DNA of 64,000 bases from Hoylesella buccalis ATCC 35310 (GTDB taxonomy: Bacteria; Bacteroidota; Bacteroidia; Bacteroidales; Bacteroidaceae), in contig NZ_ADEG01000094.1 of assembly GCF_000177075.1 (NCBI RefSeq), forward strand, positions 1-64,000, written 5' to 3'. Below are positions 8,684 through 17,653 of this stretch, in pieces. A program made the position numbers and the translations under genes. Numbering within the stretch: position 1 is the first letter of the stretch; each line of letters starts with the position of its first letter. The notes beneath the pieces were generated by a model. It was not told where the DNA came from. It did not search any database and saw only the letters and a program-made list of their open reading frames with translations.

Positions 8684-9985
8684 TCAATATTCCCTTCCTT
8701 TTAAATATTCATAGCCAATGCGGCATCTAAGGCATTCTTTCTGGTCACAATATTGCGTTTTGAGTTGGATTAAAGCCTGGGTGTCGCCTGCATTTTGTAC
8801 ATCGAGGCCACACTGTTGCCACATGTTGACAATGTGGTTTCGCTCTGGTTTGAGCTGCTCCAGATAATTGATGGCCTGTTCACAAAGCGATTCAGACGAC
8901 TCGTGCCGACCGTAGGCGAACAAAAATGGGATAGCGGTGTTGATGAGAAGAACATTAAGTGACGCTTCCGAAAGCCGCTTTTCGCTCTTCTTACTCACCG
9001 AACCAAACACATAATGAGTTTCCCAATAGGGCGAAACGGCCGATTTCATCGCTACTTTTAAGTCGTCAAGGGTCTCACTTTCCACCAAATTGCGCAAGCC
9101 AAACCGACGGGAATGGTATAGATTGGCCAACTGCGCGATGCGGATGTAGGGAAAATTCTGCGGGCGCAATCGTAAGAATCTCCACATTTTTCCCTCGATA
9201 GGGCGTAGCGAGAACTTTCGTTGCAGATAGAGATATTCTGTTCGCAGACGCTCAAAATAGCCCTCTTCATCCATCGTTTCGTGATATTTTTGCGGGATAA
9301 GATGACGCTCCAGCAATCCAGCTTGTCCCATAAAGAACGCTTCTATCTGAAACAAGTCATCACGATGATGATCCACAGCGTGCAGCGGAATCGATCTTGC
9401 CCACTGTTCAAAAGCCTCGCCATTGATGCCAAAGCCATAATTACGGGCCAACGTGATGAAGAGAGCCGCCTCCCAATCGCCGTCACACTGCTGCAAACGG
9501 CGTTCGATGTCATGCGTTTTTTGTTCTAATCGCTCTGTCTGCAAGGCCGACATCCATGCGTGAATCGTCAAGATGGACAGGTTGGGAATAATCTCATAGC
9601 ACGGCGGATAGGTATCGATGGTCTGCAATTGTTCGTAATGCTGCGCAACCGAAGCTGGCACAGAAAGCTGCAACTGTGGCACAACACGACCGCTCTCGGT
9701 TTTCACTTCCCCATCAATTTCACCCGCAACATGCAGTATCACATTGTTATAAGCCGCATCTTGCTCGTGCCGATGCACATACCAGTCGTTCGACTTGACA
9801 TGTATTTCCACATTACCCACCCACACCGTGTTGCCTATCTTGATTTTAGCATTGAGAAAATCAGGACCCGAATTGACATTATGCAGCCCCACATCTATCA
9901 CTTCCAACGCTTGGTTGTCGGTGGTAGTGAGTTGCCGTAATGGAAACAGACGATGCTTCCAACAATAATGCAATAGCTGCTCCAT
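8684..9985 (-). CDS. DUF2851 family protein
   Basis: A 433-residue protein recognised as DUF2851, a family of unknown function nearly confined to Bacteroidota. The N-terminus (MEQLLHYCWKHRLFPL, then GLHNVNSGPDFLNAKIKIG and WVGNVEIHVKSNDWYVH) is the conserved core; the conserved Asn, Asp, Glu and His residues suggest a metal site but this is inference. The C-terminus has a Cys-rich segment ending near CLRCRIG. The ATG at 9985 is preferred to an upstream one because it begins the conserved region. It lies between metG and the thioesterase on the same strand. Confidence 0.8.
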   Translation of the reverse strand: MEQLLHYCWKHRLFPLRQLTTTDNQALEVIDVGLHNVNSGPDFLNAKIKIGNTVWVGNVEIHVKSNDWYVHRHEQDAAYNNVILHVAGEIDGEVKTESGRVVPQLQLSVPASVAQHYEQLQTIDTYPPCYEIIPNLSILTIHAWMSALQTERLEQKTHDIERRLQQCDGDWEAALFITLARNYGFGINGEAFEQWARSIPLHAVDHHRDDLFQIEAFFMGQAGLLERHLIPQKYHETMDEEGYFERLRTEYLYLQRKFSLRPIEGKMWRFLRLRPQNFPYIRIAQLANLYHSRRFGLRNLVESETLDDLKVAMKSAVSPYWETHYVFGSVSKKSEKRLSEASLNVLLINTAIPFLFAYGRHESSESLCEQAINYLEQLKPERNHIVNMWQQCGLDVQNAGDTQALIQLKTQYCDQKECLRCRIGYEYLKGREY

Positions 9986-10080
9986 GATTTTAAAACTGTT
10001 TTCAAGCTCAACGAAATGTTGACAAACGAGTGGCAACGGATGGAGGCTTATCCCTATAATCCCTGCCTTTGGATGGATTC

Positions 10081-12144
10081 CTACATCACCTGACTACCTG
10101 GTTTGACAGGATGTTCGAGGGCCGTGACACTGAGTGAACCGTCAAAGTCCTCGGCAGAAAGTATCATACCTTGGCTCTCTATGCCCATCAACTTACGCGG
10201 TGCCAGGTTGGCAATGAAGCAAACATCCTTACCAATGAGGCTTTCTGGCTCATAGAACTTGGCAATACCGCTGACAATAGTGCGGTCTTTACCCGAACCA
10301 TCATCAATGGTAAACTTCAGCAACTTATTGGCTTTCTTCACACGCTCACAGTGTTTGATATGCCCAACACGGATGTCCAACTTCTCAAAATCAGTGAAAT
10401 CAATCGTCGGTTTGATGGGGTTAGCCGTGTAGGCGGCAGCGGCATTGGCCTTCTTTGTATCTTCCAACTTTTTAAGTTGCAGCTCAATGGTCTCGTCTTC
10501 TATCTTCTCAAAAAGCAATTCGGGCTCAGCCAGCTGGTGACCAGCCTTCAATAAATCATGATTCCCCAACAAATTCCAATCGCAAGTATCCATCTTAATG
10601 AGGCGACGAAGCTTCTCTGAAGAGAACGGCAAGAATGGTTCGAAGGCGATGGCGAGGTTGGCAACCAACTGTAATGAGATGTACAAAACGGTTTTCACAC
10701 GCTCTGGATCGGTCTTCCAAACCTTCCATGGCTCACATTCGGTCATGTATTTGTTGCCGATTCTGGCCAGATTCATGGCTTCTTTCTGCGCCTCTCTGAA
10801 CTTGAACGCATCGAGATAGCCCTCCACTTTGTTCTTCACGTCCTTGAATTCATCAAGCGCTTGCTTGTCAACATCAAGCAATTCTCCACATGGAGGCACC
10901 ACTCCATCGAAATATTTCTTGGTCAACTGCAATGCTCGGTTCACGAAATTGCCGTAGATAGCCACCAATTCCGAGTTGTTACGTTCTTGAAAATCTTTCC
11001 AAGTAAAGTTGTTGTCCTTGGTTTCAGGCGCATTGGCCGTGAGTACATAGCGCAGCACATCCTGCTTGCCAGGAAGGTCTTTCAGGTACTCGTGCAACCA
11101 AACAGCCCAATTACGAGTGGTAGATATCTTATCATCCTCCAGGTTGAGGAACTCGTTAGCCGGCACGTTATCGGGCAAGATGTAATCGCCATGGGCTTTC
11201 AACATCGTGGGGAAAATCAGACAATGGAACACAATGTTGTCTTTACCAATGAAATGTACCAGTCGGGTGTCTTGATCTTTCCACCATTTTTCCCATGATC
11301 CCCAGCGTTCAGGATTGCTCTCACAGAGTTCTTTGGTATTCGATATGTACCCGATAGGGGCGTCGAACCAAACATAAAGCACCTTGCCTTCGGCTCCTTC
11401 TATAGGCACAGGGATTCCCCAATCAAGGTCACGCGTCATGGCACGAGGCTGCAAGTCAAGGTCCAACCAGCTCTTACACTGGCCATACACATTGGAGCGC
11501 CACTCTTGATGACCCTCCAGAATCCATTTCTTGAGCCATGTTTGGTAGTCGTTGAGCGGCAGATACCAGTTTTTGGTCTTCTTGATAACCGGTTTTGAAC
11601 CGCTGACCGCCGACTTTGGATTAATCAATTCCATGGGTGAAAGGTCGCTGCCGCAATGCTCACATTGGTCCCCATAGGCGCCTTCATGGTGACAATGGGG
11701 ACACTCGCCCGTGATATAGCGGTCGGCCAGGAACTGATGTGCTTCTTCATCATAATACTGTTCTGTTTCTTGTTCCAACAGTTTCTCTTCCTCGTACAAC
11801 TTCTTGAAGAAGTCAGAAGCCAGCTTATGATGTATTTCTGAGGTGGTACGAGAATAGATGTCGAAGCTGATTCCGAACTCCTCGAAGCTCTTTTTAATGA
11901 GCGAATGATAGCGGTCCACCACATCTTGCGGCGTTACTCCCTCTTTCCTGGCACGGATGGTGATAGGCACCCCGTGTTCATCGCTGCCACCGATGAATAT
12001 AACATCTTCTTTTTTCAGGCGCAAATAACGCACATAAATGTCGGCCGGCACATAAACGCCAGCCAGATGACCGATATGAACTCCACCGTTTGCGTATGGC
12101 AAAGCGGCCGTAACGGTTGTTCGCTTAAAATTTTTCTCCTCCAT
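10081..12144 (-). CDS. metG: Methionyl-tRNA synthetase
   Basis: A 687-residue class I synthetase that charges tRNA-Met. Visible are [12 protein letters not shown] (HIGH motif), a zinc knot with [18 protein letters not shown] in the connective peptide (about 145-165), a KMSKS-type loop written DDKISTTRN, and a C-terminal tRNA-binding OB domain (about 575-687) with DIRVGHI and VSGIAKFY. Length matches the long, dimeric MetG form. It has its own promoter 30 bases upstream, separate from the yifB unit before it. Confidence 0.97.
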   Translation of the reverse strand: MEEKNFKRTTVTAALPYANGGVHIGHLAGVYVPADIYVRYLRLKKEDVIFIGGSDEHGVPITIRARKEGVTPQDVVDRYHSLIKKSFEEFGISFDIYSRTTSEIHHKLASDFFKKLYEEEKLLEQETEQYYDEEAHQFLADRYITGECPHCHHEGAYGDQCEHCGSDLSPMELINPKSAVSGSKPVIKKTKNWYLPLNDYQTWLKKWILEGHQEWRSNVYGQCKSWLDLDLQPRAMTRDLDWGIPVPIEGAEGKVLYVWFDAPIGYISNTKELCESNPERWGSWEKWWKDQDTRLVHFIGKDNIVFHCLIFPTMLKAHGDYILPDNVPANEFLNLEDDKISTTRNWAVWLHEYLKDLPGKQDVLRYVLTANAPETKDNNFTWKDFQERNNSELVAIYGNFVNRALQLTKKYFDGVVPPCGELLDVDKQALDEFKDVKNKVEGYLDAFKFREAQKEAMNLARIGNKYMTECEPWKVWKTDPERVKTVLYISLQLVANLAIAFEPFLPFSSEKLRRLIKMDTCDWNLLGNHDLLKAGHQLAEPELLFEKIEDETIELQLKKLEDTKKANAAAAYTANPIKPTIDFTDFEKLDIRVGHIKHCERVKKANKLLKFTIDDGSGKDRTIVSGIAKFYEPESLIGKDVCFIANLAPRKLMGIESQGMILSAEDFDGSLSVTALEHPVKPGSQVM

Positions 12145-12175
12145 GAGTATAGCTGTTTTTTAATATTTCTTCATG

Positions 12176-12206
12176 CAAAATTACGATAAATCAAAGAGAT
12201 GGCAAA
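12176..12206 (-). promoter_or_regulatory. Promoter of metG
   Basis: A TAATTTTG -7 box at 12176-12183 and a TTTTG -33 element at 12203-12207, 19 bases apart on the minus strand. The predicted leader is about 25 bases. Confidence 0.65.
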
Positions 12207-12240
12207 ATAATGGGAGTAGTTAAACCCGCTTCTTGCTGCG

Positions 12241-13782
12241 CTATCTCTCAGCCCAATCGCCTCTATCCAGACTACGATAGCCTATAGCTTCAGCCAAATG
12301 TTCGGTCTTGACAGGCTCACTACCCTCCAAATCTGCGATGGTACGGGCCACTTTCAGAATTCTATTATATGCCCGAGCCGACAAACTAAGCCGTTCCATC
12401 GCCATGCGGAGCATGTTGATTCCATCGGCATCGGGTTCGGCAAAGCGATGAATCATACGCTCGGTCATTTGCGCATTGCAATAAATTCCCTTGCAGTCTT
12501 TATACCTCTCAATCTGAATGGCACGGGCCGCAATGACACGTTCACGAATATCAGCACTCGGTTCTCCAGGAGCTGCCTTGGAAATATCCTTGAAAGGCAC
12601 GGGCGTAATCTCACATTGTATGTCGATGCGGTCGAGCAATGGACCGCTAATTTTGTTGAGGTACCGCTGAATCTGACCGGGAGTACAGACGCAAGTATGC
12701 GTTGGATCGCCATAATAACCACACGGACAGGGATTCATTGACGCCACAAACATGAAACTACAAGGGTATTCAATGGTGTATTTCGCCCGCGAGATGGTGA
12801 TTTTCCGGTCTTCCAATGGTTGGCGTAACACTTCCAACGTGGATTTATTAAACTCGGGAAGCTCGTCACAGAACAACACGCCATGATGGGCCAATGTAAT
12901 CTCTCCGGGCTGCGGAGTGGACCCACCACCCACCAATGCCACCTCACTGATGGTATGATGTGGGGCGCGGAATGGGCGCTGCGCAATCAATGACGTATCG
13001 GCACCCAGTTTACCTGCGATGCTGTGCACCTGTGTTGTCTCCAAACTTTCGGCCAACGTGAGGGGTGGAAGAATGGTTGGCAGGCGCTTGGCCATCATCG
13101 ATTTTCCACTTCCGGGCGGTCCCACCATGATGAGGTTGTGCCCTCCGGCCGCCGCTACCTCCAACGCTCGCTTCACATTTTCCTGTCCTCGAACATCACT
13201 GTAATCAAGGTCAAACCGATATTGGTGCTCGTAAAACTCTTTTCGGGTATCAATGACGGTAGGCTCAAACGATTTGGCACCCGTCAAAAACTGCACGACA
13301 TCCACCATCGAGTCCATGCCGTAGACCTCCAAATTGTTGACAACCGCGGCTTCACGCACATTCTGTTTGGGGACAATCAACCCCTTAAAATGCTCCTTAC
13401 GGGCACGGATGGCGATGGGAAGTGCGCCCTTCACGGCCTGCAAGGTACCATCCAAACTTAACTCACCCACCATCATATACTGGTCGAGCACCTCAGAAAC
13501 GATGCTGCCATTAGCGGCCAAGATGGCAATCGCCAAGGGCAAATCGAAGCTGCTGCCCTCCTTACGAAGGTCGGCCGGTGCCATATTCACCGTGATGTCA
13601 GCATGCGGAAACTTGTAACCATTGAACTGCATGGCGGCAGCAATACGGCTACGCCCTTCCTTCACGGCCTCATCACCCAGTCCGGTGAAATGGTACATGA
13701 TGCCGTTCGTTAAACTAACTTCAATGGTCACAGTTGTCACTTCCATTCCGTTGACAGCTGCACAATAGGTTTTAACCAGCAT
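12241..13782 (-). CDS. YifB/ComM-type Mg-chelatase-like AAA+ ATPase
   Basis: A 513-residue protein of the YifB/ComM family. ComM in Vibrio is a branch-migration helicase acting after DNA uptake. The N-terminal Lon-protease-like fold (about 1-165), Walker A GPPGSGKSMMAKRLP (about 218), Walker B GVLFCDELPEFN, and the C-terminal Mg-chelatase segment with SARAYNRILKVARTIADL are all present. A CPCGYYGDPTHTCVCTPGQI segment carries clustered cysteines typical of the family. It follows the thioredoxin-fold lipoprotein gene by 11 bases and is probably last in that transcript. Confidence 0.92.
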   Translation of the reverse strand: MLVKTYCAAVNGMEVTTVTIEVSLTNGIMYHFTGLGDEAVKEGRSRIAAAMQFNGYKFPHADITVNMAPADLRKEGSSFDLPLAIAILAANGSIVSEVLDQYMMVGELSLDGTLQAVKGALPIAIRARKEHFKGLIVPKQNVREAAVVNNLEVYGMDSMVDVVQFLTGAKSFEPTVIDTRKEFYEHQYRFDLDYSDVRGQENVKRALEVAAAGGHNLIMVGPPGSGKSMMAKRLPTILPPLTLAESLETTQVHSIAGKLGADTSLIAQRPFRAPHHTISEVALVGGGSTPQPGEITLAHHGVLFCDELPEFNKSTLEVLRQPLEDRKITISRAKYTIEYPCSFMFVASMNPCPCGYYGDPTHTCVCTPGQIQRYLNKISGPLLDRIDIQCEITPVPFKDISKAAPGEPSADIRERVIAARAIQIERYKDCKGIYCNAQMTERMIHRFAEPDADGINMLRMAMERLSLSARAYNRILKVARTIADLEGSEPVKTEHLAEAIGYRSLDRGDWAER

Positions 13783-13793
13783 GATAAGTCGCT

Positions 13794-14789
13794 TTAGATC
13801 AACTCTTCCAACTTCTTCATGAGAGCCTGAGCGTCAAGTCCACATGCTACTACGCGTCCGTTTTTCAAGATGATATTATAAGGTATGGATGAAATGCCTA
13901 ACTGATGGACAAGACTGCCCTCGAACATCGCTTCATCACAGATGTTCGACCACCGAATGGAGTCACGATCCAAGGTCTCCTTGCAGGCTTTTTTGCTGGG
14001 GTCAATCGATAGTCCAACCACCTTGAGGCGACCAGCATGCTTCTTCTGAAACTGATTGAGCTGCCGCTGTATATCCAAACTTTCGTAACTCCACGACGTC
14101 CAAACATTGATGACGGCCAGTGGAGCCTGACTCAAAGCTGCGCTTGTCACAACATTGCCGTTCATATCAGTCACCGAGAAGGATGGCAATCGGTCACCTT
14201 CTGCCACGAACCCTCCCGAGAGTTGTCGTTGCAACCGGCTCAAAGCTCCATTCTTGGGCTGCTTTTTCACCATCACGTCCACCAACTGTTTGGCCTTGGG
14301 GTAGTTAGGTTTGGGCGTTCTGAGAAAGTACTTAGAAACAAGATACCTGCCCACATCCGAGCTGGGATGGTCGTTCACAAACTGTTCTGCGTATTTCAAC
14401 ACCTCCGGAGGAGATGCGTTGGCTATCTTCTTCTTGAACTTAGTCATCAGCTCGTTGTCATCCGTTCCTTTCACTTCCAGTTCCTTCAAATGCGAAGCAT
14501 CCCCCTTCACCTCTACCTTTTTACCAGGTTCAGCAAAGACGGGATGTTCTGAAAAGTTGGAAAACACGATGAGCAACGTTCCTGATTTCTCGCAAGGAAT
14601 CTCGTACGTGAACCGTCCTCCCGTCACCTTGATGGTGTCCATTCCATCGATGATGCCATCGGGACTATAAACGTAAAACTCACCTTGGTTGAGATGCAGC
14701 AGCCGGCCATCGAGTTTAAAATGATGACTGTCGGTACCGCACGACATCAAAACCAAAGTGAGCCAAAAGAAATAGGCAATATGCTTCAT
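13794..14789 (-). CDS. Thioredoxin-fold lipoprotein (DUF4369/AhpC-TSA-like) without CxxC
   Basis: A 331-residue predicted lipoprotein with lipobox LVLMSC (Cys17). An N-terminal DUF4369-like beta domain (about 25-115) is followed by a helical linker and a C-terminal TlpA-type thioredoxin domain (about 200-331). Where TlpA proteins have WCxxC, this one reads WTSWSYES, so neither redox cysteine is present, although the cis-Pro region SIPYNIILKNGRVV is kept. It cannot be a dithiol oxidoreductase and is more likely a binding or scaffold protein of the envelope. It lies between the TPR lipoprotein gene (14-base gap) and yifB. Confidence 0.75.
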   Translation of the reverse strand: MKHIAYFFWLTLVLMSCGTDSHHFKLDGRLLHLNQGEFYVYSPDGIIDGMDTIKVTGGRFTYEIPCEKSGTLLIVFSNFSEHPVFAEPGKKVEVKGDASHLKELEVKGTDDNELMTKFKKKIANASPPEVLKYAEQFVNDHPSSDVGRYLVSKYFLRTPKPNYPKAKQLVDVMVKKQPKNGALSRLQRQLSGGFVAEGDRLPSFSVTDMNGNVVTSAALSQAPLAVINVWTSWSYESLDIQRQLNQFQKKHAGRLKVVGLSIDPSKKACKETLDRDSIRWSNICDEAMFEGSLVHQLGISSIPYNIILKNGRVVACGLDAQALMKKLEELI

Positions 14790-14803
14790 AGCAAACAGTT
14801 GCC

Positions 14804-16477
14804 TTATCTCAAGATAGACAATTCTAAATCGTTGTCAGCGTATGTCTTTAATGAGGGGTCTTTCTTCAAAGCCTCTTTCAAATAAGATTCTGCAGCAAAC
14901 TTGTTACCACGACGTGCAGCCACGATGGCGTGCAGATAGTCCGTCAAGGCATTAGGGTTAGCTACCTTGTCAAGCGTAGCCGCTGCTGCAGCATAGTTCT
15001 TGTTCATCAACTGTGCAAGGGCCGCACTGTTGCTGTTAACATCTTCGAAGTCTTTCTCTGCTTGTGCAAAATTGCCCTTTGCCAGATTCAAACTACCGAT
15101 AGCCACGTTTACATTCTGTTCACCCAGTGCCTTGGCGATGCTGGTCTCGGCCTCTTTCACGTTGCCGTTAACCAGTTCCATGATACCCAGATTAGCCAAA
15201 GCCTCAGGAGCTTGCGGATTAACACGCAAAGCACGTTCGAGATATCGTGTGGCTTCCATCTCGTCACCCTTCTTGAATGCCAAGGTAGCCAGGTTGTTCA
15301 AAGCCCGATAGTCTTTGTCATAATATTCAGCCGTGCGCTTGTAGATTTCTTCCTTCTTGGCCATGTTGTCTTCCAAAGTAGCGTAATAGAGCATTTCCTC
15401 TACGCTGAGTTTGGTGGCATCGGTGGCATATTGTGCCTTGATTTGCTCATCACTTCTGCCGATGGTCTCATAGTTAATAATCAGACGAGAACGACGCAAC
15501 TCAGGCAAAATGCCGTCAGCCAATTCGCGGAAGGCCTCACTCATGTTACGAATCTGCTGCTCTCTCTGCTCGGGATCCTTATACATGGACAGCACGCGTA
15601 GGATGACATCCTTGTCTTGAATGTTGCTGGCCTGAACCAATTTCTGGAAACCATCCCAGTCTTGTGCGGTGTAGTGAGCGTCAATGCCAGTGGCCACTCC
15701 CGTCTGCTTCAGCTGCGATTTAACGTAAGCCTCAGAAGTATTCTGGCGCTTGCCAGCCAACTTGTCGTTGAAGCTGAATCCACCTTCCGGTGATGCATAA
15801 GCCTGAACCTCAACGTTACGGATGTTCAATTTCTCGCGATCGGCATTGATGCGCTTCAACATGGCAACAAACTCCTTCACAGAGTTATTCTTCAATTCAC
15901 TCCGGCGCAAGTTGGCTTGGTTCACCAAGAACTTGATGTTGGCCTCTTGCTTCCGCGCATTAACACGCTGGAAAGAGTCGGGAGCGATGCAACCGCCGTC
16001 ACCCAGCAACAGTTGTTTGTACAGTTCGGACGTAGCAATCACGCCTTCGGCCACCTTCACGGCTGGTATATTAATCTTCTTATTGCCCCTGCGAGCGCTG
16101 AAAGTAAGATACATGTCGCTTTTCTGCATCTCGGGAACGAAATCAAACGCCGTCTTCATGGTGTAACGACCACCCAAACGATAAGAAATCATCTGATCGT
16201 TTCCCAGCACTTTCTCGCCTTGGAACGTAGATCCTGTCCCTTTGGCAACCTGCCCATTTCCATATCTTAATTCGGGAATCACGGTCACAACAGCGTTTTT
16301 CTTCATGTATTTTTCAGGAAAAGCACCGTTGATGGTAGCTGGAACCTGACCGCCTTTTGTCTCCAGCGGGTTTGGTGTTACCGTGAAATTGTCTGCTGAC
16401 AACGCTCCCATTTTTGAGCATGAGCTGAGTGCCAGCACTGAACATACTGATAAAGTAAAGATGAGATTTTTGCGCAT
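14804..16477 (-). CDS. TPR and OmpA-like lipoprotein
   Basis: A 557-residue predicted lipoprotein with lipobox LALSSC (Cys20). After a Bacteroidota-specific N-terminal beta region, an OmpA-like segment reads VEVQAYASPEGG, followed by several tetratricopeptide repeats (about 370-545, for example ALNNLATLAFKKGDEMEATRYLE and PEALANLGIMELVNGNVKEAE, each split over helices). It is probably a cell-wall or outer-membrane scaffold. An upstream in-frame ATG (16543) lies inside the tRNA-Leu gene and is rejected; MRKNLIF at 16477 starts a good signal peptide, with ATG 16486 as alternative. The start is only 14-23 bases after tRNA-Leu, so transcription probably comes from the tRNA promoter. Confidence 0.8.
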   Translation of the reverse strand: MRKNLIFTLSVCSVLALSSCSKMGALSADNFTVTPNPLETKGGQVPATINGAFPEKYMKKNAVVTVIPELRYGNGQVAKGTGSTFQGEKVLGNDQMISYRLGGRYTMKTAFDFVPEMQKSDMYLTFSARRGNKKINIPAVKVAEGVIATSELYKQLLLGDGGCIAPDSFQRVNARKQEANIKFLVNQANLRRSELKNNSVKEFVAMLKRINADREKLNIRNVEVQAYASPEGGFSFNDKLAGKRQNTSEAYVKSQLKQTGVATGIDAHYTAQDWDGFQKLVQASNIQDKDVILRVLSMYKDPEQREQQIRNMSEAFRELADGILPELRRSRLIINYETIGRSDEQIKAQYATDATKLSVEEMLYYATLEDNMAKKEEIYKRTAEYYDKDYRALNNLATLAFKKGDEMEATRYLERALRVNPQAPEALANLGIMELVNGNVKEAETSIAKALGEQNVNVAIGSLNLAKGNFAQAEKDFEDVNSNSAALAQLMNKNYAAAAATLDKVANPNALTDYLHAIVAARRGNKFAAESYLKEALKKDPSLKTYADNDLELSILR

Positions 16478-16500
16478 AGTAATCATTTTTAGTTTTAGTG

Positions 16501-16586
16501 TGCCGCGAGCGGGACTCGAACCCGCACAGCCATTACTGGCCAAGGGATTTTAAGTCCCTCGTGTCTACCAATTCCACCATTGCGGC
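16501..16586 (-). tRNA. tRNA-Leu (anticodon TAA)
   Basis: An 86-base cloverleaf with long variable arm. The anticodon loop CTTAAAA sits between AGGGA and TCCCT, giving TAA; the T arm is GCGGG-TTCGAGT-CCCGC. The acceptor stem GCCGCAA pairs with TCGCGGC except for an A-C opposition at the sixth pair. The discriminator is A and CCA is not encoded. Transcribed after tRNA-Gly. Confidence 0.95.
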
Positions 16587-16685
16587 AATCAGCCAAAACC
16601 GACTGTATCTGCCAGGTTTGTCCACGGAAAAAAGTTTTCATGTCGCACCAACCAGACTACAGCAGCCTGAACAAATATTAAAATG

Positions 16686-16758
16686 AGCGGCAAACGAGAC
16701 TCGAACTCGCGACCCCAACCTTGGCAAGGTTGTGCTCTACCAACTGAGCTATTGCCGC
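16686..16758 (-). tRNA. tRNA-Gly (anticodon GCC)
   Basis: A 73-base cloverleaf. Acceptor arms GCGGCAA and TTGCCGC pair fully, the anticodon loop TTGCCAA lies between CAACC and GGTTG, and the T arm is GCGAG-TTCGAGT-CTCGT. The discriminator is T, as expected for bacterial tRNA-Gly. CCA is not encoded. It lies 99 bases upstream of tRNA-Leu. Confidence 0.96.
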
Positions 16759-16773
16759 ATTTTTTATAGGGTG

Positions 16774-16806
16774 CAAAGGTAGCATATAATCTTTATATCC
16801 ACAAAA
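16774..16806 (-). promoter_or_regulatory. Promoter of the tRNA-Gly/tRNA-Leu/lipoprotein unit
   Basis: A TACCTTTG -7 box at 16774-16781 and TTTTTTG at 16802-16808 on the minus strand, about 20 bases apart. The predicted start is within about 10 bases of the tRNA-Gly 5' end. Confidence 0.7.
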
Positions 16807-16808
16807 AA

Positions 16809-17468
16809 TTTTTATTTTTTATTGATTAAGTTTAGTAAAACAGTAAGATGGCAGTGACCTTACTCAGAACGGTAGGGGGTAGACGCACACAAATCATGAA
16901 GCGTTTCCGCAAGCAACTACTTGAAGAAAAAGGATACTCATGGGGCCTTACCGCACAGAATATGTAAAGTATTTTTGAAAGAAAACGCCCCTAAAACGGC
17001 CTTCAGAAGCGTACCTTCTAGAAAAAATAGGCAAACGGGATGCAAACAAGGCGTTAATTGAGCAGAAAAAAGCAAATTTCGACCCAATAACAACGAGATG
17101 ATGTGATGAAAAGCATCCTTTTGGCGGTCAATAGGACTGCCATTGCAGGCTAAAAGCATAGCTATTGGTGACCAAAAGCAATGCTTTTACCCGTTAACGG
17201 TCTGGAAATTAAAGCAACGGCAGTGGTGAATACATGTAACTTCCTGTATGACAACAAAATAGAAAACTTTCTTATTTTGGGCGAATTTGAAACAAGAAGC
17301 GGGGTTGCTGATTGACAAGCCAAGCATGAGCGCATTCGTTGTCAAGATAATTCATCACGCCTGGCTTTCATTGTGGTGAAGGTTTGATTCTTAAAGCAAT
17401 GATGACAGCGGCTGCGGGGAATGGCATGAAAAATTCACGTTCTCAAACAAGTATTTTTTACTTCCACG
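16809..17468. other. Intergenic region of about 660 bases between tRNA-Gly and dsbD
   Basis: No convincing gene. A 39-codon plus-strand reading frame (16848-16967) encodes a basic peptide ending in LTAQNM with no visible promoter. A minus frame at 16938-17159 has poor composition. One copy of the AAGCAT-type dispersed repeat lies at 17145-17189. Confidence 0.5.
17145..17189 (-). repeat. AAGCAT-type dispersed repeat, copy 1
   Basis: On the minus strand it reads AGCATTGCTTTTGGTCACC followed by AATAGCTATGCTTTTAGCC, close to copies near 36.86, 44.74 and 56.27 kb. A weaker neighbour with AAAAGCATCC lies at 17109-17128. Confidence 0.55.
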
Positions 17469-17500
17469 TTTGTCTGTATCAACAGAATTATATATTTTTG
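17469..17500 (+). promoter_or_regulatory. Promoter of dsbD
   Basis: A TTTG element at 17469-17472 and a TATTTTTG box at 17493-17500, with 20 bases between. The start near 17506 is about 147 bases before the dsbD ATG. Confidence 0.65.
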
Positions 17501-17506
17501 CAGACA

Positions 17507-17653
17507 AGGCCGACTTTATAAGTCGGACAAGCCGTGAAAGTGCTTGCATCTACAGTCCTGTAACGGTAGCAAAACCATGAATGGGCTGTGGTAATGGCGT
17601 GTGACTTTCTGTATACTATGATATTGCTATTACAACCATAAATATCACTTAAC
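17507..17653 (+). promoter_or_regulatory. Long structured leader of dsbD
   Basis: About 147 untranslated bases. The first part forms a hairpin (CCGACTT against AAGTCGG, near 17510-17526). Two tiny overlapping reading frames around 17577-17607 encode peptides of five to seven residues, one with a cysteine (MGCGNGV). No known riboswitch class is recognised. Confidence 0.4.

Noticed and set aside
16487..16543. An in-frame extension of the TPR lipoprotein into tRNA-Leu
   Set aside because: It would translate tRNA sequence and lacks a signal peptide; MRKNLIF at 16477 gives a good lipoprotein signal.
16848..16967. A 39-codon plus-strand frame ending LTAQNM
   Set aside because: Basic and protein-like at first sight, but there is no promoter box or recognisable family; kept only as a note on the gap.
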